DNA from: Dendrocalamus latiflorus
Lineage: Eukaryota; Streptophyta; Magnoliopsida; Poales; Poaceae
Reading direction: 5' to 3'
DNA length: 64,000 nucleotides
Assembly: GCA_017311315.1 (NCBI GenBank)
Contig: CM029622.1
Coordinates: forward strand, 16,441,100-16,505,099
Part shown: positions 14,301 to 24,396 of the stretch, piece after piece
Layout of the letters: every line of letters starts with the position of its first letter
How positions within the stretch are numbered: position 1 is the first letter of the stretch
The notes under the pieces: generated by a model
Told to the model about the DNA's origin: nothing
Seen by the model: only the letters and a program-made list of their open reading frames with translations
Databases searched by the model: none
Made by a program: the position numbers and the translations under genes

Positions 14301-17300
14301 TGGTGCTTGTCGCTCCAAAGAACTGTGCTTTTTATGCTGAGCCCGCGGTGTAGGTTCCATCCAGAGTTAGCTTCCACGTGATTATGTCGTCGACCCCTTC
14401 TTGAAGATTTGTAGAGGAGATGTAACCCCATAGAGCGATAAGTTCATGTATGTGTTGTGCTGTTAGCCTAGCAAGCTAAGTATGGCCATTTAGCCATTTA
14501 TTTTTTTGCTAACGCAGTGTGCATGGTGCGATTCTTTCTACTGGAGGCAGCGAAGATGTTCGGTGCAATGTCTTGCAGTTGCTTTCCAAGGGCCCAGGCC
14601 GAGTTCCAAAAAGTCACCATTTTCCCATCACCAATTGTTACAGAAGTGGCTGCTGCAAATAAAAGTTGATTATGCTCATCACATGGGATTCCCATTTCAT
14701 GCCCAGGCTTGCTTGTAGCTCCTCATTTATGCCATAGCCATCTAAGTTGCAAAGCTCTAGCGAAGCACTGTAGGTCCAGGAGACCGAGCCCTCCAAGGTT
14801 TGTAGGTTTGCACATCCTTTCTCAATTGACCTTACACTTGCCACCTGCTACCTATTCTAACCCGGCCTAGAGGAATTGTCTCATTCGCTTATTTAGACTC
14901 CTGAGTACCCCTTTTGGTGGTTTGATGACTGTGAGGAAGTCTGTATGATATAATCTTTGTAATGCCAGCAGTAGGCCTAGGTAATCCAAAGGAAAGGTTG
15001 CATTTACAACCAGGAACTCATGTATTACGGATTGTAGATCAATCCCTTCACACCAGATGGGCGTGACCCGGCTTTTATGTAGATTCGTTTGCAGCCCTGT
15101 GGTGTCTCCGAATTTTTGTAGAATGTGGATGAGGGTGCGGACATCGTCTTATTTAGGGTGTAGGAAGATGGCCGCGTCATCCGTATATAGTCCGTATATA
15201 GGGAGGTTCACAAGGTAGCTACTTGGCCTCGTAGGGGTTGGAGGAGACCCTGGTCCATTGCTATGTTGAGAATCTTTTGGAGAAGGTCTATTGCTATGAC
15301 AAACAGGAAAGGGGATTGTTTGGGTTTTTGTTAACGTTTTTTAAAGGTGGAGTTCATGGTAGACGAATTAAACCTGCGTTTATTTTCAAGATTTTTGCAG
15401 GTTCTGCTCACCCTGTAGTCAGCACAGCTTGATGACTTAAAAGAGTTCTTCGCTTTTGCAGGATATTTACAATTTCTTGCTTAACTCCGGCATGGACCCG
15501 TTGTTCCCGGACTTACCGGCGAGCTCGTCGTCACCGAGCAACGCACAGGTGATGAAGTACTCGACGTACCTTGGCAGCCAGGAGGCCGAGTCTGGCTCCA
15601 ACACCATCGACGGCATCATGAACGGCGTCATCAAGGAAAAGCTCAACATCATCCCCAAGAACCTCAAGTGAGCGTCGCTTTCGCATTCACAATCATCAAT
15701 CGTTGCGTTCGCATATCGATCATTCTGTTTCGCATCACAAACACCAATACTCCTTGTGATGTTCTAACTCCAACTTCAGGTGGCAAGAACAGTCGGACGC
15801 GGTGTACAACACGCTGGTCAACGATTTCATGAATCCAAGAATAGATGAGGCGAGCTATCTCGGCTCTAGATGAATGGATGAATCTTTAGATTCTATAAAT
15901 TTCGATGAAAATGATTAATTAACTCTTGTGTGTTCTGCTTCAGGTTGATGAGCTGCTGTCTTATGGTGTGAATGTAACGGTGTACAATGGCCAGGTGACA
16001 ACTACCCTTTTTTACTGTCCCCAGCATATACTACTCGTAACTCCTCAATTATTTTGTTTACTGCGATTTGCATAATAAACTACAAAAGAACATATTTTTA
16101 TCTTCAACTAGAAGCTGCATAAAGTGCTGGTTGATTGCTACAAATGCATACAAACATCTGGAATTTGGCGACGTACTGTCAATTAAATGGAGCTATCAGG
16201 TTGGCCATGTAACCTCGAAGCGTCTTAACCAACCGCGTCTAACGGAAAAAAGCCTTGTTTGTTAGTAGTGGGAGGGCAGTGTTAGATATCTGCTTACGAC
16301 CATTGATCAGGTATTGTAGCTACGACCATCGATCAGGTACTGTAGCTACGACCATCGACCAGGTACTGTAGCTACGACTATAGATCAGGTACTAGCCACG
16401 ACCATCCGTAGTCATTACGCCGCGGTTGTTCAGCCATGGGGCTATGGGTGGTGGGGAATGACAGCAAGTGGGTGGAGGTAACATGCAGTATTGACCCATT
16501 AGCGATAATGATACTAGAAGGAGTAGACATGAAGGGGGGATGAAAAACAAAGAGAGTACCGGCGTCTAAAGTCATGTGCGAAAGATGTGCCCAAGTCCAT
16601 ATACCAATCGGTGGTGGAGAGAGGCGGTATAAGTGTCACTATACTGAAGGCGTTGGTGAGGTGCTATTGGTCCCAGGAGCCGACACCGGATATGGGGGCA
16701 ACTAGGGCGGTTGTGGAAGACCGCTAAAACCGTCGATGTCGCCAGGAGGGGCCGGTACACCGAACTGGATGCCGGGGTGACCAGGAGGAGGTGCGACAGC
16801 GAGAGCATGGGGTGCCAAGCATGACGGTGGAGTTGGCGCATTAGGCCGCGGACCGAAGACACCAGCGGCACAGTGTGGCCACACCTGAACAATTCTAGTC
16901 CATGGGTTAAAAAAAGAAGGCCACCCCACCTGTCTGGCTTGGCCAGCCGCATGGTCACCTCCGCCAACGCCGGTGGCGGGTGCCCTGCTGGTGCTGCCCA
17001 AGCCGTCGGTGCCCCTGTTATGGCGGTGGTTGCGGCTATTGTTCTTCCCGAAGCCGCCGTTCCCGCCATTTGTGCTGCTACCCCCTGGGTTCGGAGGTGA
17101 TAGTCGTCCTATCTAGCAACAACGAAAACAGAGGGCAGAGTGGCTGATCTAGAGTTCTTGGTGATCTCCTCGAGGAGAACATGCGAGCAAGTCTCCATGA
17201 ATGTAGAAAATGGTCGTTGCATCTTGAGAATTGGCACCATATGAGTAAACTTCTCATTGAGGCCGCGGAGGGCAAACAACATGAGTGTCCAATCGAAGAT

Positions 17301-19697
17301 AGGTCCATCGAGATCGCCAAGACCATCCACCATACTCTTGAGTTTGTGGCAAAAATCAGAAATTGATAAATCACCTTGAACCAAGTTGTAGAATTATGCC
17401 TCCATGTACAGAGCACGGGTCTCCTTGTTGCCAAGCAATTGATGCTCGAGGTTCGTTCACACGATGCGGGTAGTAGTGATGTGGGACATGACGATCTCGA
17501 AGAGGTCCACAGCAATGATGTCGTAAAGCCAAAACTAGACCACACAGTCCATGCGCACCCAATCTGCCTGATCAGGGAGGGGGCATTGTCGGAGAGGACG
17601 TGGTCTGTCTAGGCATACTTGCCGAGCGTGTTAAGGAAGAGGCCACGCCAATTGCCATAGTTAGTAGAGGTGAAATCAAGGGTGATCGGGATGAGGGCCT
17701 TGATGTTGAGGACACCAATAGCTTGGGTGTGAAGGGCGATGATGACGTAGTCCAGTTGATTGGCGACGCTGTGGGCGAGGTCAGAAGCCAGGGCCTGCTG
17801 GCATTCAGCAGCGATCGCAGTGAGCGCCTCATGGCACGCACGATTGACGACAGCCACAACAATGGCCTGAACTTGATGGTTCTCAGTGGTAGAGGCTTCG
17901 TTTTGAGCCGCATTGGCGACCAAAGCAGCCTGCTCAGCCTGAGCCACCTATTTGGTAGAGAGATTGATGGAGCTGGCCATAGGAGAGGGAGGGATAGATC
18001 GGCTGAAAGATGGAGGCCGATGGCTAGAGGTAGGGTTTGCGAAAACGTGTGGTCGCAGGAGTGATCGTGTCTGATACCATGAAAACATGTGGTGTTTTGG
18101 AGGAATTACTCAATGAATTGATTAATGAATCAAGGGTTACATATATAGGCCTCTTCCTTCTATATATGAACAACCTGTTTATAGAAACAATACCCAGGAG
18201 ATAAGAAAGGAGGAGACTTGAAAAGATACGCATGAAGAGACCTAAAAGGATACACATGATCCGTGGCATGTGTCAACTACGGCAGGTCGACCACGGCAGA
18301 CCAACCATGGTAGAACGACCATGGCTGAACGACCGCAACATAACTACCACGGATGGTCGTGGCTACATTACCTGGTCGATGGTTGTAGCTATAGTACATG
18401 GTCGATGGTCGTAGGCAGATATCTATCGTTCTGACTGCGAGGGAGTGTTAGATATATATCTACCTACGACCATTGATCATGTACTGTAGCTATGACCACC
18501 AACCAGAAACTGTAGCTACGACCATCGGTCAGGTACTGTAGCCACAACCATCCGTGGTCATTATGCCGCGGTCGTTCAGCCACAGTCGTTCTGCCGTGGT
18601 CGATACGTGCCACAGATCACGCGTATTCTTTCATATCTCTTCACACGTATCCTTTCAGGTCTCTTCCTTTCTTATCTCTCGGGTATTGTTTATAAACCGA
18701 TTGTTCAGATATAAAAAGAAGAAGAGGCGTATAATGTAACCTTTGGTTCATTAATTAATTTATTGCATAATTTCTCTAAAACACCACACGCTTTCAGGCA
18801 GGATGACGTGACGCCGACAAGTTCTTGTTCAGAAAAGGCGGCATCCTTTCTGGAATTTGGGCTAACTTTGATTGTTCTGTTTAAAGATGGTACAGGGACA
18901 ACCACTCCCGTGCGCGCATACCGAGAGTATCCCAACTCAAGAGTGTTCCACGCGTGGATAAGTCTTAATATCGCAAGTCTTTTGCTCAGATGTGAGCAGC
19001 ACAAAATATTCGGATCGCAACAACCATCTGCTCACATGGCTGATGGCTCACATGGTCAACAAATTGCAGAGGAACCATGCCTTTAATTAAGTGATGCATG
19101 TTATTTAAACATTTGGGCGATCCTTTCATATAATATTCATAGTTAGCACACTCATGATTTACTTAAGACTGAAGTTTTGAGTACTGAATTCAATAAAATT
19201 TTCCTTCTGAAGCTTGATGTGATCTGCTCGACGATCGGCGCAGAAGCATGGGTGCAGAAGCTCAAGTAATATTTTTTTTTTGCTCTGTCCCTTTTTGCCA
19301 TTTTTTGCACAATTCAGATATGTGCATCTAAATTTCTCACCTGATCATACACTTTCAGATGGGATGGGCTGAAGAACTTCTTGAGCCTGCCAAGGCAGCC
19401 TCTGCACTGCGGATCTTCCAAAGTCACCAAGGCCTTCGTCAGATCCTACAAGAACCTACACTTCTACTGGATCCTTGGAGCTGGACACTTCGTAAGTCTC
19501 AACAAACAGATGTCACTACTGGAAACTAAGCTCAGGGGTGACACCTCCTACGATCTGTTTCCCATGTGAGGTTAATAAAATTTGATGTCAAAGCTGATTT
19601 TTTTTCTTGTGTTATCTATGCTTTGCAGGTGCCTTTTGACCAGCCTTGTATTGCGCTGGAAATGATCAGTAGCATAACCCAGTCTCCAGCCAGTTAG
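5392..19697 (+). CDS. Serine carboxypeptidase-like protein, SCPL51 type (copy A)
   Basis: This is a secreted or vacuolar serine carboxypeptidase-like protein of peptidase family S10, which removes C-terminal residues or acts as an acyltransferase. I read 13 exons: 5392-5527, 5599-5693, 5782-5889, 5997-6237, 6987-7030, 7113-7180, 7292-7397, 15462-15667, 15780-15849, 15944-15994, 19213-19265, 19359-19491 and 19629-19697. They sum to 1380 bases (459 residues plus TAG), close to the usual plant SCPL51 length, with no stop or frame break. Residues 1-25 are a signal peptide (LALLSLLCLSLL core). The triad is Ser166 in GESYGG, Asp377 in NGQLD and His436 in GAGHF; the oxyanion region reads GGPGLSG. 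The introns after exons 4 and 9 use GC donors (AG|GCAAAG and AG|GCGAGC). Introns 7 (8.1 kb) and 10 (3.2 kb) are swollen by mobile elements, so correct splicing is inferred, not shown. The SCPL51 subgroup call rests on overall similarity recalled without a search. Confidence 0.88.
6238..6986 (+). other. SCPL copy A intron 4, GC-AG type
   Basis: After the codons for LTLGG the sequence reads AG|GCAAAG. No GT donor fits, and reading on meets a TAA after three codons. The acceptor CGGTAG|GT resumes in frame with VALGDSWISPEDF, the expected continuation in this family. A GC donor with a strong AG|GCAA context is therefore the simplest reading. The intron contains the MITE at 6483-6883. Confidence 0.75.
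6483..6883. mobile_element. Tourist-like MITE in SCPL intron 4
   Basis: The 401-bp element has terminal inverted repeats GAGCATCTCCAGCAG and its near complement CTGCTGGAATTGCTC, flanked by TTA on both sides (6480-6482 and 6884-6886). A 3-bp TTA duplication is typical of PIF/Harbinger-derived Tourist MITEs. The interior is built of CCCTCAAA and TTTGAGGG words in opposite orientations, so the whole element can fold into a hairpin. A second member of the family is at 58033-58431. Confidence 0.82.
7500..8160. other. AT-rich then GA-rich stretch at the left edge of the MULE relic
   Basis: 7500-7610 is AT-rich. 7610-7760 repeats GGGCGAC and CGCCCAACCGTT-like words in both orientations and may be part of a degenerate terminal inverted repeat. 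7810-8080 is strongly purine-biased (GAGAGG, GAAGAG). The purine run gives an open frame of Glu, Arg and Lys that I treat as compositional. Confidence 0.45.
8190..10980 (+). pseudogene. Mutator-like (MULE) transposase relic
   Basis: Pieces in several + frames match plant MuDR-A type transposases in the expected order. An N-terminal part with GVDLGSFFQVS is at 8190-8440. The MULE-specific block with LTSTFIANLMYGEIV, FKYKISYTKAWRAK and FGSFEAAYDNLPHMLEVLW is at 9128-9450. The catalytic core with VDGNYQILPLAITFVESEN and IHDRHPRMIKAI is at 9630-9800. A basic C-terminal part is near 10760-10900. Stop codons break the frame at 9364 (TAG), inside the catalytic core near 9700, and elsewhere, so no active enzyme can be made. 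It lies in the same orientation as the host gene, inside intron 7. Confidence 0.8.
11400..12640 (+). pseudogene. GRF-zinc-finger and coiled-coil protein relic linked to the MULE
   Basis: 11540-11660 encodes a Cys-rich stretch (CWCRDACKFF, then HYWGCGNYAWDY) like the GRF zinc finger. After a possible intron, 11765-12070 reads a DPLCTYRKWIDRDIHPHDQ segment and a long charged coiled coil rich in RRR, RERE and EEE. A second weaker zinc-finger-like piece (FKDGRCLFKCPHFGVQ) and a short coiled coil (LELEVRIDKLNEQN) follow at 12330-12640. Proteins of this make-up are common next to transposons in grass genomes. The frames are broken and no start can be chosen. Whether it belonged to the MULE itself or to a captured gene is unclear. 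Confidence 0.55.
12704..14100. mobile_element. Non-autonomous hAT element
   Basis: The 1397-bp element has imperfect terminal inverted repeats (CAGTGGCGGAA on the left and the complement of CATGGGTGGAA on the right). It is flanked by a perfect 8-bp duplication, CGTGCCAC, at 12696-12703 and 14101-14108, which is the hAT signature. It interrupts the zinc-finger relic. The interior is AT-rich on the left and GC-rich on the right (13740-13900), with no transposase that I can recognise. Confidence 0.85.
14150..15250 (-). pseudogene. LINE reverse-transcriptase relic
   Basis: Read on the minus strand, the C-terminal half of a plant L1-type protein appears in fragments. The catalytic YTDDAAIFLHP box is near 15160-15195, then LQTNLHKSRVTPIWCEGI and FPLDYLGL at 14985-15100. 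FAAATSVTIGDGKMVTFWNS comes near 14590-14660, and the zf-RVT segment ITWKLTLDGTYTAGSA near 14340-14390. Stops and frame changes occur throughout. The N-terminal half is missing, as expected for a 5'-truncated insertion, and I see no clear poly(A) tail. It lies antisense to the SCPL gene. Confidence 0.75.
15850..15943 (+). other. SCPL copy A intron 9, GC-AG type
   Basis: Exon 9 ends GATGAG and is followed by GCGAGC instead of a GT donor. The acceptor CTTCAG precedes GTTGATGAGC. The pseudogene copy B has the same arrangement (GACGAG|GCAAGC at 28262/28263), so the GC donor predates the duplication. Confidence 0.8.
16280..16437 (+). repeat. Partial LTR at the left end of the Copia element
   Basis: It starts TGTTAGATATCTGC and follows the first 158 bases of the LTR at 18446. 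It repeats a CGACCATCGATCAGGTACTGTAG-like word several times and ends within GCCGCGGTTGTTCAGCCA, where the inverted interior begins. Confidence 0.8.
16438..17977 (-). pseudogene. Copia gag and start of protease, broken
   Basis: The minus strand has a Copia-type gag of the UBN2 class. It starts MASSINLS at 17977 and soon meets a TAG. It continues with IPITLDFTSTNYGNWRGLFL (about 17640-17700), DFCHKLKSMVDGLGDLDGPI (about 17290-17350) and LRGLNEKFTHMVPILK (about 17210-17260). Near 16580-16620 it reaches WYMDLGTSFAHDF, which resembles the protease WYxDSGAS box with the catalytic Asp kept and the Ser-Gly changed. Integrase and reverse transcriptase are absent. It is dead, both by stops and by loss of the rest of pol. 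Confidence 0.75.
18080..18430 (-). repeat. Full-length Copia LTR in minus orientation
   Basis: The 351-bp LTR is read from 18430 down to 18080. It ends in TTTTCA directly beside the primer-binding site TGGTATCAG, so it is the true 5' LTR of the minus-strand gag. It matches 18446-18796 in reverse complement. Confidence 0.8.
18446..18796 (+). repeat. Full-length Copia LTR in plus orientation
   Basis: The 351-bp LTR starts TGTTAGATAT and ends CTTTCA. It is preceded by the purine run GCGAGGGAG, a plausible polypurine tract, and followed by the target duplication GGCAG. It forms a long inverted repeat with 18080-18430, 15 bp away. Confidence 0.8.
18802..19212 (+). other. Right part of SCPL intron 10
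   Basis: This is the remaining intron DNA between the Copia insertion and exon 11. I see no gene or repeat in it. The acceptor CTTCTGAAG ends at 19212. Confidence 0.6.
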
Positions 19698-20320
19698 ATA
19701 ACTCTCCTCTGTAATCTGCAAAGAGAGAAACAAAATGAGGCTTCAAGCAGCTAGCACAAGGCAATGTAACATTCTTAAAAACTACAGAACTTCAAAGGCA
19801 ATGAAATTGATGATGAGAAGAGCATTGGTGTGTCAGGAAAAGGTGATATTGTTTGATTCTCCAGATGAAAAAATCACCTTTTTGTGATTTTTTCCAGTGT
19901 GAATTTATGTTTCATTTTACAAAATATCCGTGAAAATATGTTTCTTAAAAGAGTATGTGAAGAATAATGTAAGAAGGTTCTAAATATTGTTGTGATGAAT
20001 GGTTATCAACTTGAAAAAGTTGAAATGTAAAAATATGAACTCAGACGGTAGCAGGAGCTCTACTGTTAACTACTGCTTACTAGCCTTGCTCACGTGAATA
20101 TGTTGCATGTTCTGGAGTTAGGTGAATTAATAGTAGCTGTAGTGACCTGCTGTAGTCATGCATGTATGAAACATATTAAAGAATCGTTTTTGTTGTCTGC
20201 GTGCATGCAAGCTTTGATGAGAGCTTTTCCTTGCTGTGGATGTTGAGTCACATCATTTAATGGGTCACTGATCTGCAGACTTAATCAGTGGATTATCACT
20301 TTTGTTTGCTTGCTATGGTG
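19698..20320 (+). other. Downstream flank and probable 3' UTR of SCPL copy A
   Basis: The DNA after the TAG at 19697 is moderately AT-rich, with no second reading frame. It includes TGTAA and AATGTAA-like words but no clear AATAAA signal in the expected place. It ends where Copia LTR sequence begins near 20320. I see nothing else here. Confidence 0.5.
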
Positions 20321-20381
20321 TAGCAGTTAAACGCGTGGCAAATGCGGCAGCGGTCAAACCGTTTCGGACTTGCGGTCCAAC

Positions 20382-22012
20382 TAGGGGTGAAAACGGGCCG
20401 GGTATTTCCCGCCCGCCCGCCCGTATTAAATAGGGTCAAATTCGGGTCATAAATTCGGGTACCCGGAAACTTATACGGGTATCGGATCCAAATACGGGTA
20501 TTATTTGGCGGATACGAGATCGGGTTTGGGAGGTCGGTATCCGACGGATACGGATTATCCGGTATAAAATTCGGATATTACCCGGTAAATTATCCGGATA
20601 TTACCCGGATTGCTTGCTCTAGCCCGCACCGGCAACCATCCCAGTTTCCCAATCCCAGTCCCACAAGCACAAACACAGAGCAGACTCGATCTTCACATTG
20701 ATGTCAGTTCATTCACCGTGTCAGTCCCACAAGCACAAGCACAAGCACAAACACAGAGCACCTTCACCGTGACGCAAACGAGCACCTTCACCGTCAATCC
20801 GTCATCGCCAGCAACAGAAGCACCAGCAGCCACACGGCCGGCACGGCGGCACCACAACGAACGCCCTCGCATGTGCCCATGTGTACGTGCATTGCGCCGC
20901 CACGGCCGGCCAGTCCACCCGAATCGGCAGCTCGCGAGGGGGAGGAAGGGGGAGGGGGAGGCGGCGGGGGAAGAGGAGGCGGCAGGGGAGGAAGGGGGAG
21001 GAGGAGCCCGAGGGGGCGGCAGCCGGCGGGGGAGCGGGGGAGGGGAGAGGCGGCGGGGGAGCGGTGGAGGTGGGGGACTGGGGAAGGAGGGGGCGGCGGG
21101 GGAGGAAGGGGGACGGGGGAGGAGGGGCCCGAGGGGGGAGGCGGGGGAGGAGGGGGAGTGGGGAGGCGGCGCGGGGGGAGGGGGAGGAGAGGTGCGGCTG
21201 GGGAGGGGGGATGAGGAGGCGGCGGGGGAGGAGGGGCCCGAGCGGGGCGGCGGCTGGTGGGGGAGGAGGGGGGAGGGGAGAGGCGGCGGGGGAGCGGTGG
21301 AGGTGGGGGGACTGGGGGAGGAGGGGGAGGGGGGAGGAGGGGGCGGCGAGGTTGGAAGGGGGAGGAGGAGACGGCGGGGAAGGAAGGGGGAGTGGGGAGG
21401 AGGGGCCCGAGGGGGGAGGCTGGGGGAGGAGAGGGGCGGCATGAGCCAGGAGGGAGGGGGAGGAGAGGGGCGGTAGAATGGGGAAGAGGAATGGAGAATC
21501 GTTCAGCCGAATGGATAAGGGGGGAGATGGGAAAGAGGAAAGGAAAAATAAAGGAAGGAGATGTAGAAAAATAAGAAGAAAAATAAAATAAAAAAGGAAA
21601 AATAAAAGTAAAGATAAAACACAAGTTAGATTTAGAAAATACATGCTAAGAGAATATTCTATAAAATCTGGCTAACACTATTTTCCTTGCGAAGTTTTAA
21701 CAGCAAACTGGCATGTTATTATTAGCTAAACAGCAAACCGGCATGCATTATGGATGTATGGAATGGTTGCATTGCTATTGTCTATGTGGTATAAAATGGT
21801 TGTTGCATCGACTTGATATCCGAATAAATATTCGTGACCGATAGTGTCCGTATCCGTCTTGGTACGTATTTGTTCCATATTTGTACCCGACATTATCCGT
21901 GTTTGTATTCGTATTCGATACTATCCGTATTCGACCTGAATCCGATTAGAAAATGTGGGTTAGGATATGGGAAAGGTGAGATCCGACCGTATCCGACCCG
22001 ATTTCACCCCTA
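20382..22012. mobile_element. Non-autonomous hAT element with GA-rich core
   Basis: The ends are TAGGGGTGAAA and TTTCACCCCTA. The 8-bp duplication GGTCCAAC is perfect (20374-20381 and 22013-22020). Both ends hold many CGGGTA, CGGATA and TATCCG words in both orientations, the kind of subterminal repeats that hAT transposases bind. The core (20935-21600) is a GGGGGAGGAGG-type purine tract. There is no transposase. Confidence 0.9.
20935..21600. repeat. Purine (GGA)-rich low-complexity tract
   Basis: About 650 bases are almost only G and A on the + strand, built of GGGGGAGG, GGCGGC and GGGCCCGAG words. Long frames occur on both strands (Gly/Arg-rich on +, Pro/Ser-rich on -) because stops are rare in such DNA. 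They are not supported as genes. Confidence 0.85.
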
Positions 22013-23877
22013 GGTCCAACCGGTATCGGGCACCAGTCTGACCAGTGGCCACTCGATCAGACCGGCCATACTTCAGATTTCTCGACCAGATTTTTTATTC
22101 TGTGCTTTTGAGTTGTAGAATGCATTTTGGTGATCTAGGTCGTGGTATATATATTGCATGAGCTATGTTACTGTTAACATAGGTCAAATTGTAAAGAATT
22201 TATGTTCAAAAATAATTTCTTTGTCTTTAGATGTGCAAAATCGTTTGGAGTCAACCGTGATCAATGACGAAAATCGGGGCCACACCCATGAAGGTACCGA
22301 GGCCCAGAACGATCGAGTATGCCGGGTGAGATGGTGAGCTCAAGCATGACGTGAAAAAGGCGGAAATTATTAAAAACGAGTTCAAATGATGGAGTTGCAT
22401 CATGTGGCTTTGTCGGTCCAAGTGAAGAGTGGTCTGGTGGAACCGGAATGGGAGGGATTTGCCGACGAGTGGCGAGCCAGTGGTGTATCTATGCGTGACA
22501 AGCATGACGATTACTTGCAATAGAAGATGAAGACCGAGCCAAGGACCCTAGTAGTTTGACCAAAATACCGGAAACGGATGTGGAAGGAAACCGCGGTGCG
22601 TGAGCGGTGCTTGGGAAGGCGATTTAGGTCATGAAGAAACTGGTTTGATCAAGATGGATCAAAACTTATGACTTAGTGGATTCGGGTTTATGCGCTTTGA
22701 AAAACGTGCATAAGTGTAGTGAGTGAGTTAAAACCCGTGTGTGTGAGGTTATTGGGTTTTTCCATTATGATAAGTGGATAGTATCCACTAAGAGTTAGAT
22801 ATGATTAGCTAGCCCATCTAATTAAGGGGTTGGGATGGAGACTTGTGGTTATCCATCCAACCTACCTCTCTTGTGCTCTCTTCGTAAGGTTAGAGTTTGA
22901 GAGTTGAGCGCTTGGTGTGCTTTTTGTCCTTCAAGGTGGAGTGACTGTAAAACTTTCCTCCTCAAGTAGCAATAGAATCAATTTTTGATCATTTCCATGG
23001 CTCCCTCTTTTCTTGATTGATTTACTTTTGATTTGGTTGGATTTCTTCTCCTCTCATCCTTTCTTGATCTTATTGTGCCAAAAACATATAAGAGATAGAG
23101 ATAACCCTGTGAATCATTCTCCATCAATCTAGGCACATTGGTAGCAAATTAATCAAAAAACTTAGTTTTTGCATGTTTTGATTTTCTAAGTGGTTTCTTG
23201 ATCTGAGGGTTTTGGAGTGATTTATTTGGTGTTTTTGCTTGCTGTGATATATGAAAACATATTAAAAACTATCTTAGCTATCCTATACCCGCAAGCAAGT
23301 CTTGATCATCGATTTTGGTTTTTGCTCGTTTTGTGTGCAACATTGTTTAAATCTCAAAAGGTCTGAACTTTGATGTGGGTTTTTATGATCCATGGATAGA
23401 ATAGGTTCCTGAAACCTTAAGTAATGTGTGTATAAAGTTTCATGGCTTTTGAATCATCTAATCAAAAGTTATGTGGGTTTGAAGTTTCACAACCGTGTTG
23501 ATTTTACTGTTCATTTGCCTGAAATCACTGTTTATAGTGGTCAGACTGCTAGAACAGTGATCAGACTACCCTAGAGATGTCAGACCGCCCCTTGGTTGGT
23601 AGTCAGATTGCCAAGGAGAGGTCAGACCGCTCTCTAGTTGAAGGTCAGACCTCTAGGAGCTAAGTTCTTTAAGATTTTATGTTCTTGAGTGATTCGCTTT
23701 GGGTTTTTGGCTTTGGATTTGATTATTAGTAATTATATAATTATTTGAGAAAAGAATCCAGAATACTTAGGAGAAAATATTAGTTGGCATCATTTACCCC
23801 TTGTTGCCTTTCGGTCCTACAAGTGGTATTAGAGCCTAGTTAGCTCTTTTCATAGATCTTAACTAGTCATTGGAGCC

Positions 23878-24396
23878 ATGATAGCAGACAAGTATTCTAC
23901 CAAGCCACCCGTATTTGATGGAGTTGATTTTTATTATTGGAAGTCTCGTATGCATGCGTACATCGAGGCTCAAGAGCATGCAATTTGGCTCAAAGTCAAG
24001 AATCCTTATGCGTTGTCAGCCAATGACGATGTGATTTCTCCCGATGTGGAGACAAATAGCAAGGCACATAACTTCTTGATTCAAGGGTTTAGTCGATCTG
24101 AGTTTGAGTGAGTCACTCATTTAAGGTCTGCTCGTAAGATCTGGAAGACCCTCTCTGACTACTAAGAGGGTTCTACTGCGATCAAGGAAGTGAGACAAAA
24201 TCAACTCAAGAAAGAATACTCTAAGATCGAGCAAAAGCCCAGTGAATGTTTGGATGAATTGTAGGGAAGGTTCAACAAGATCCTTCATAATCTTCGTGTT
24301 GTTAGTCTGACCTTCTCTGAGTCTGAGAATGCACACCAAATGTTGGGTGCTCTTGATGTAAAAGTTTGGGGGATAAAAATCACATCCATCAATGAC
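23878..24396 (+). pseudogene. Copia gag relic
   Basis: It starts MIADKYSTKPPVFDGVDFYY 43 bases after the primer-binding site, with the YYWKSRMHAYIEA box of Copia gag. It continues through IWKTLSDY and a degenerate stretch to MLGALDVKVWGIKI near 24340-24370. TGA at 24109-24111 and further stops (24162, 24262) break it. The sequence then changes abruptly near 24396, so the rest of the element is lost or displaced. Confidence 0.75.

Larger units (their letters stand above)
7398..15461 (+). other. SCPL copy A intron 7, 8.1 kb, filled with transposons
   Basis: The donor is GTC|GTAAGT at 7398 and the acceptor TTTTGCAG ends at 15461; both sides are phase 0 and join SASV to DIYNFLL. Inside lie, in order, an AT-rich and then GA-rich stretch (7500-8150), a MULE transposase relic, an associated GRF-like relic, an hAT element and a LINE fragment. 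None of these shares a reading frame with the host gene. Confidence 0.8.
16280..18796. mobile_element. Rearranged Copia element with inverted interior
   Basis: The element is flanked by GGCAG on both sides (16275-16279 and 18797-18801), a 5-bp target-site duplication. It begins with a partial + oriented LTR (16280-16437). A minus-oriented block follows: start of the protease region, gag, primer-binding site (complement of CTGATACCA, 18071-18079) and a full LTR (18080-18430). It ends, after a 15-bp purine-rich spacer, with a full + oriented LTR (18446-18796). It lies in intron 10 of SCPL copy A. Both full LTRs are 351 bp. Confidence 0.82.
20321..23821 (+). mobile_element. Copia LTR split by an hAT insertion
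   Basis: The right end is firm: the sequence ends CCTACA at 23821, and TGGTATTAGAGC, a Met-tRNA type primer-binding site, follows at 23824. The left end is inferred near 20321 (TGTAGCAGTTAAAC). The hAT element at 20382-22012 sits inside; removing it and one copy of its duplication rejoins GGTCCAAC to CGGTATCGGG. The LTR carries repeated CAGACCGG-like words (22020-22070, 23530-23650), a feature shared with the LTR-like DNA near 37.5 kb. Confidence 0.6.

Noticed and set aside
20610..21644. Long overlapping open frames on both strands (up to 288 codons), Gly/Arg-rich or Pro/Ser-rich
   Set aside because: They all lie in a GGGGGAGG-type purine tract inside an hAT element. Stops are rare in such DNA and no domain is present.
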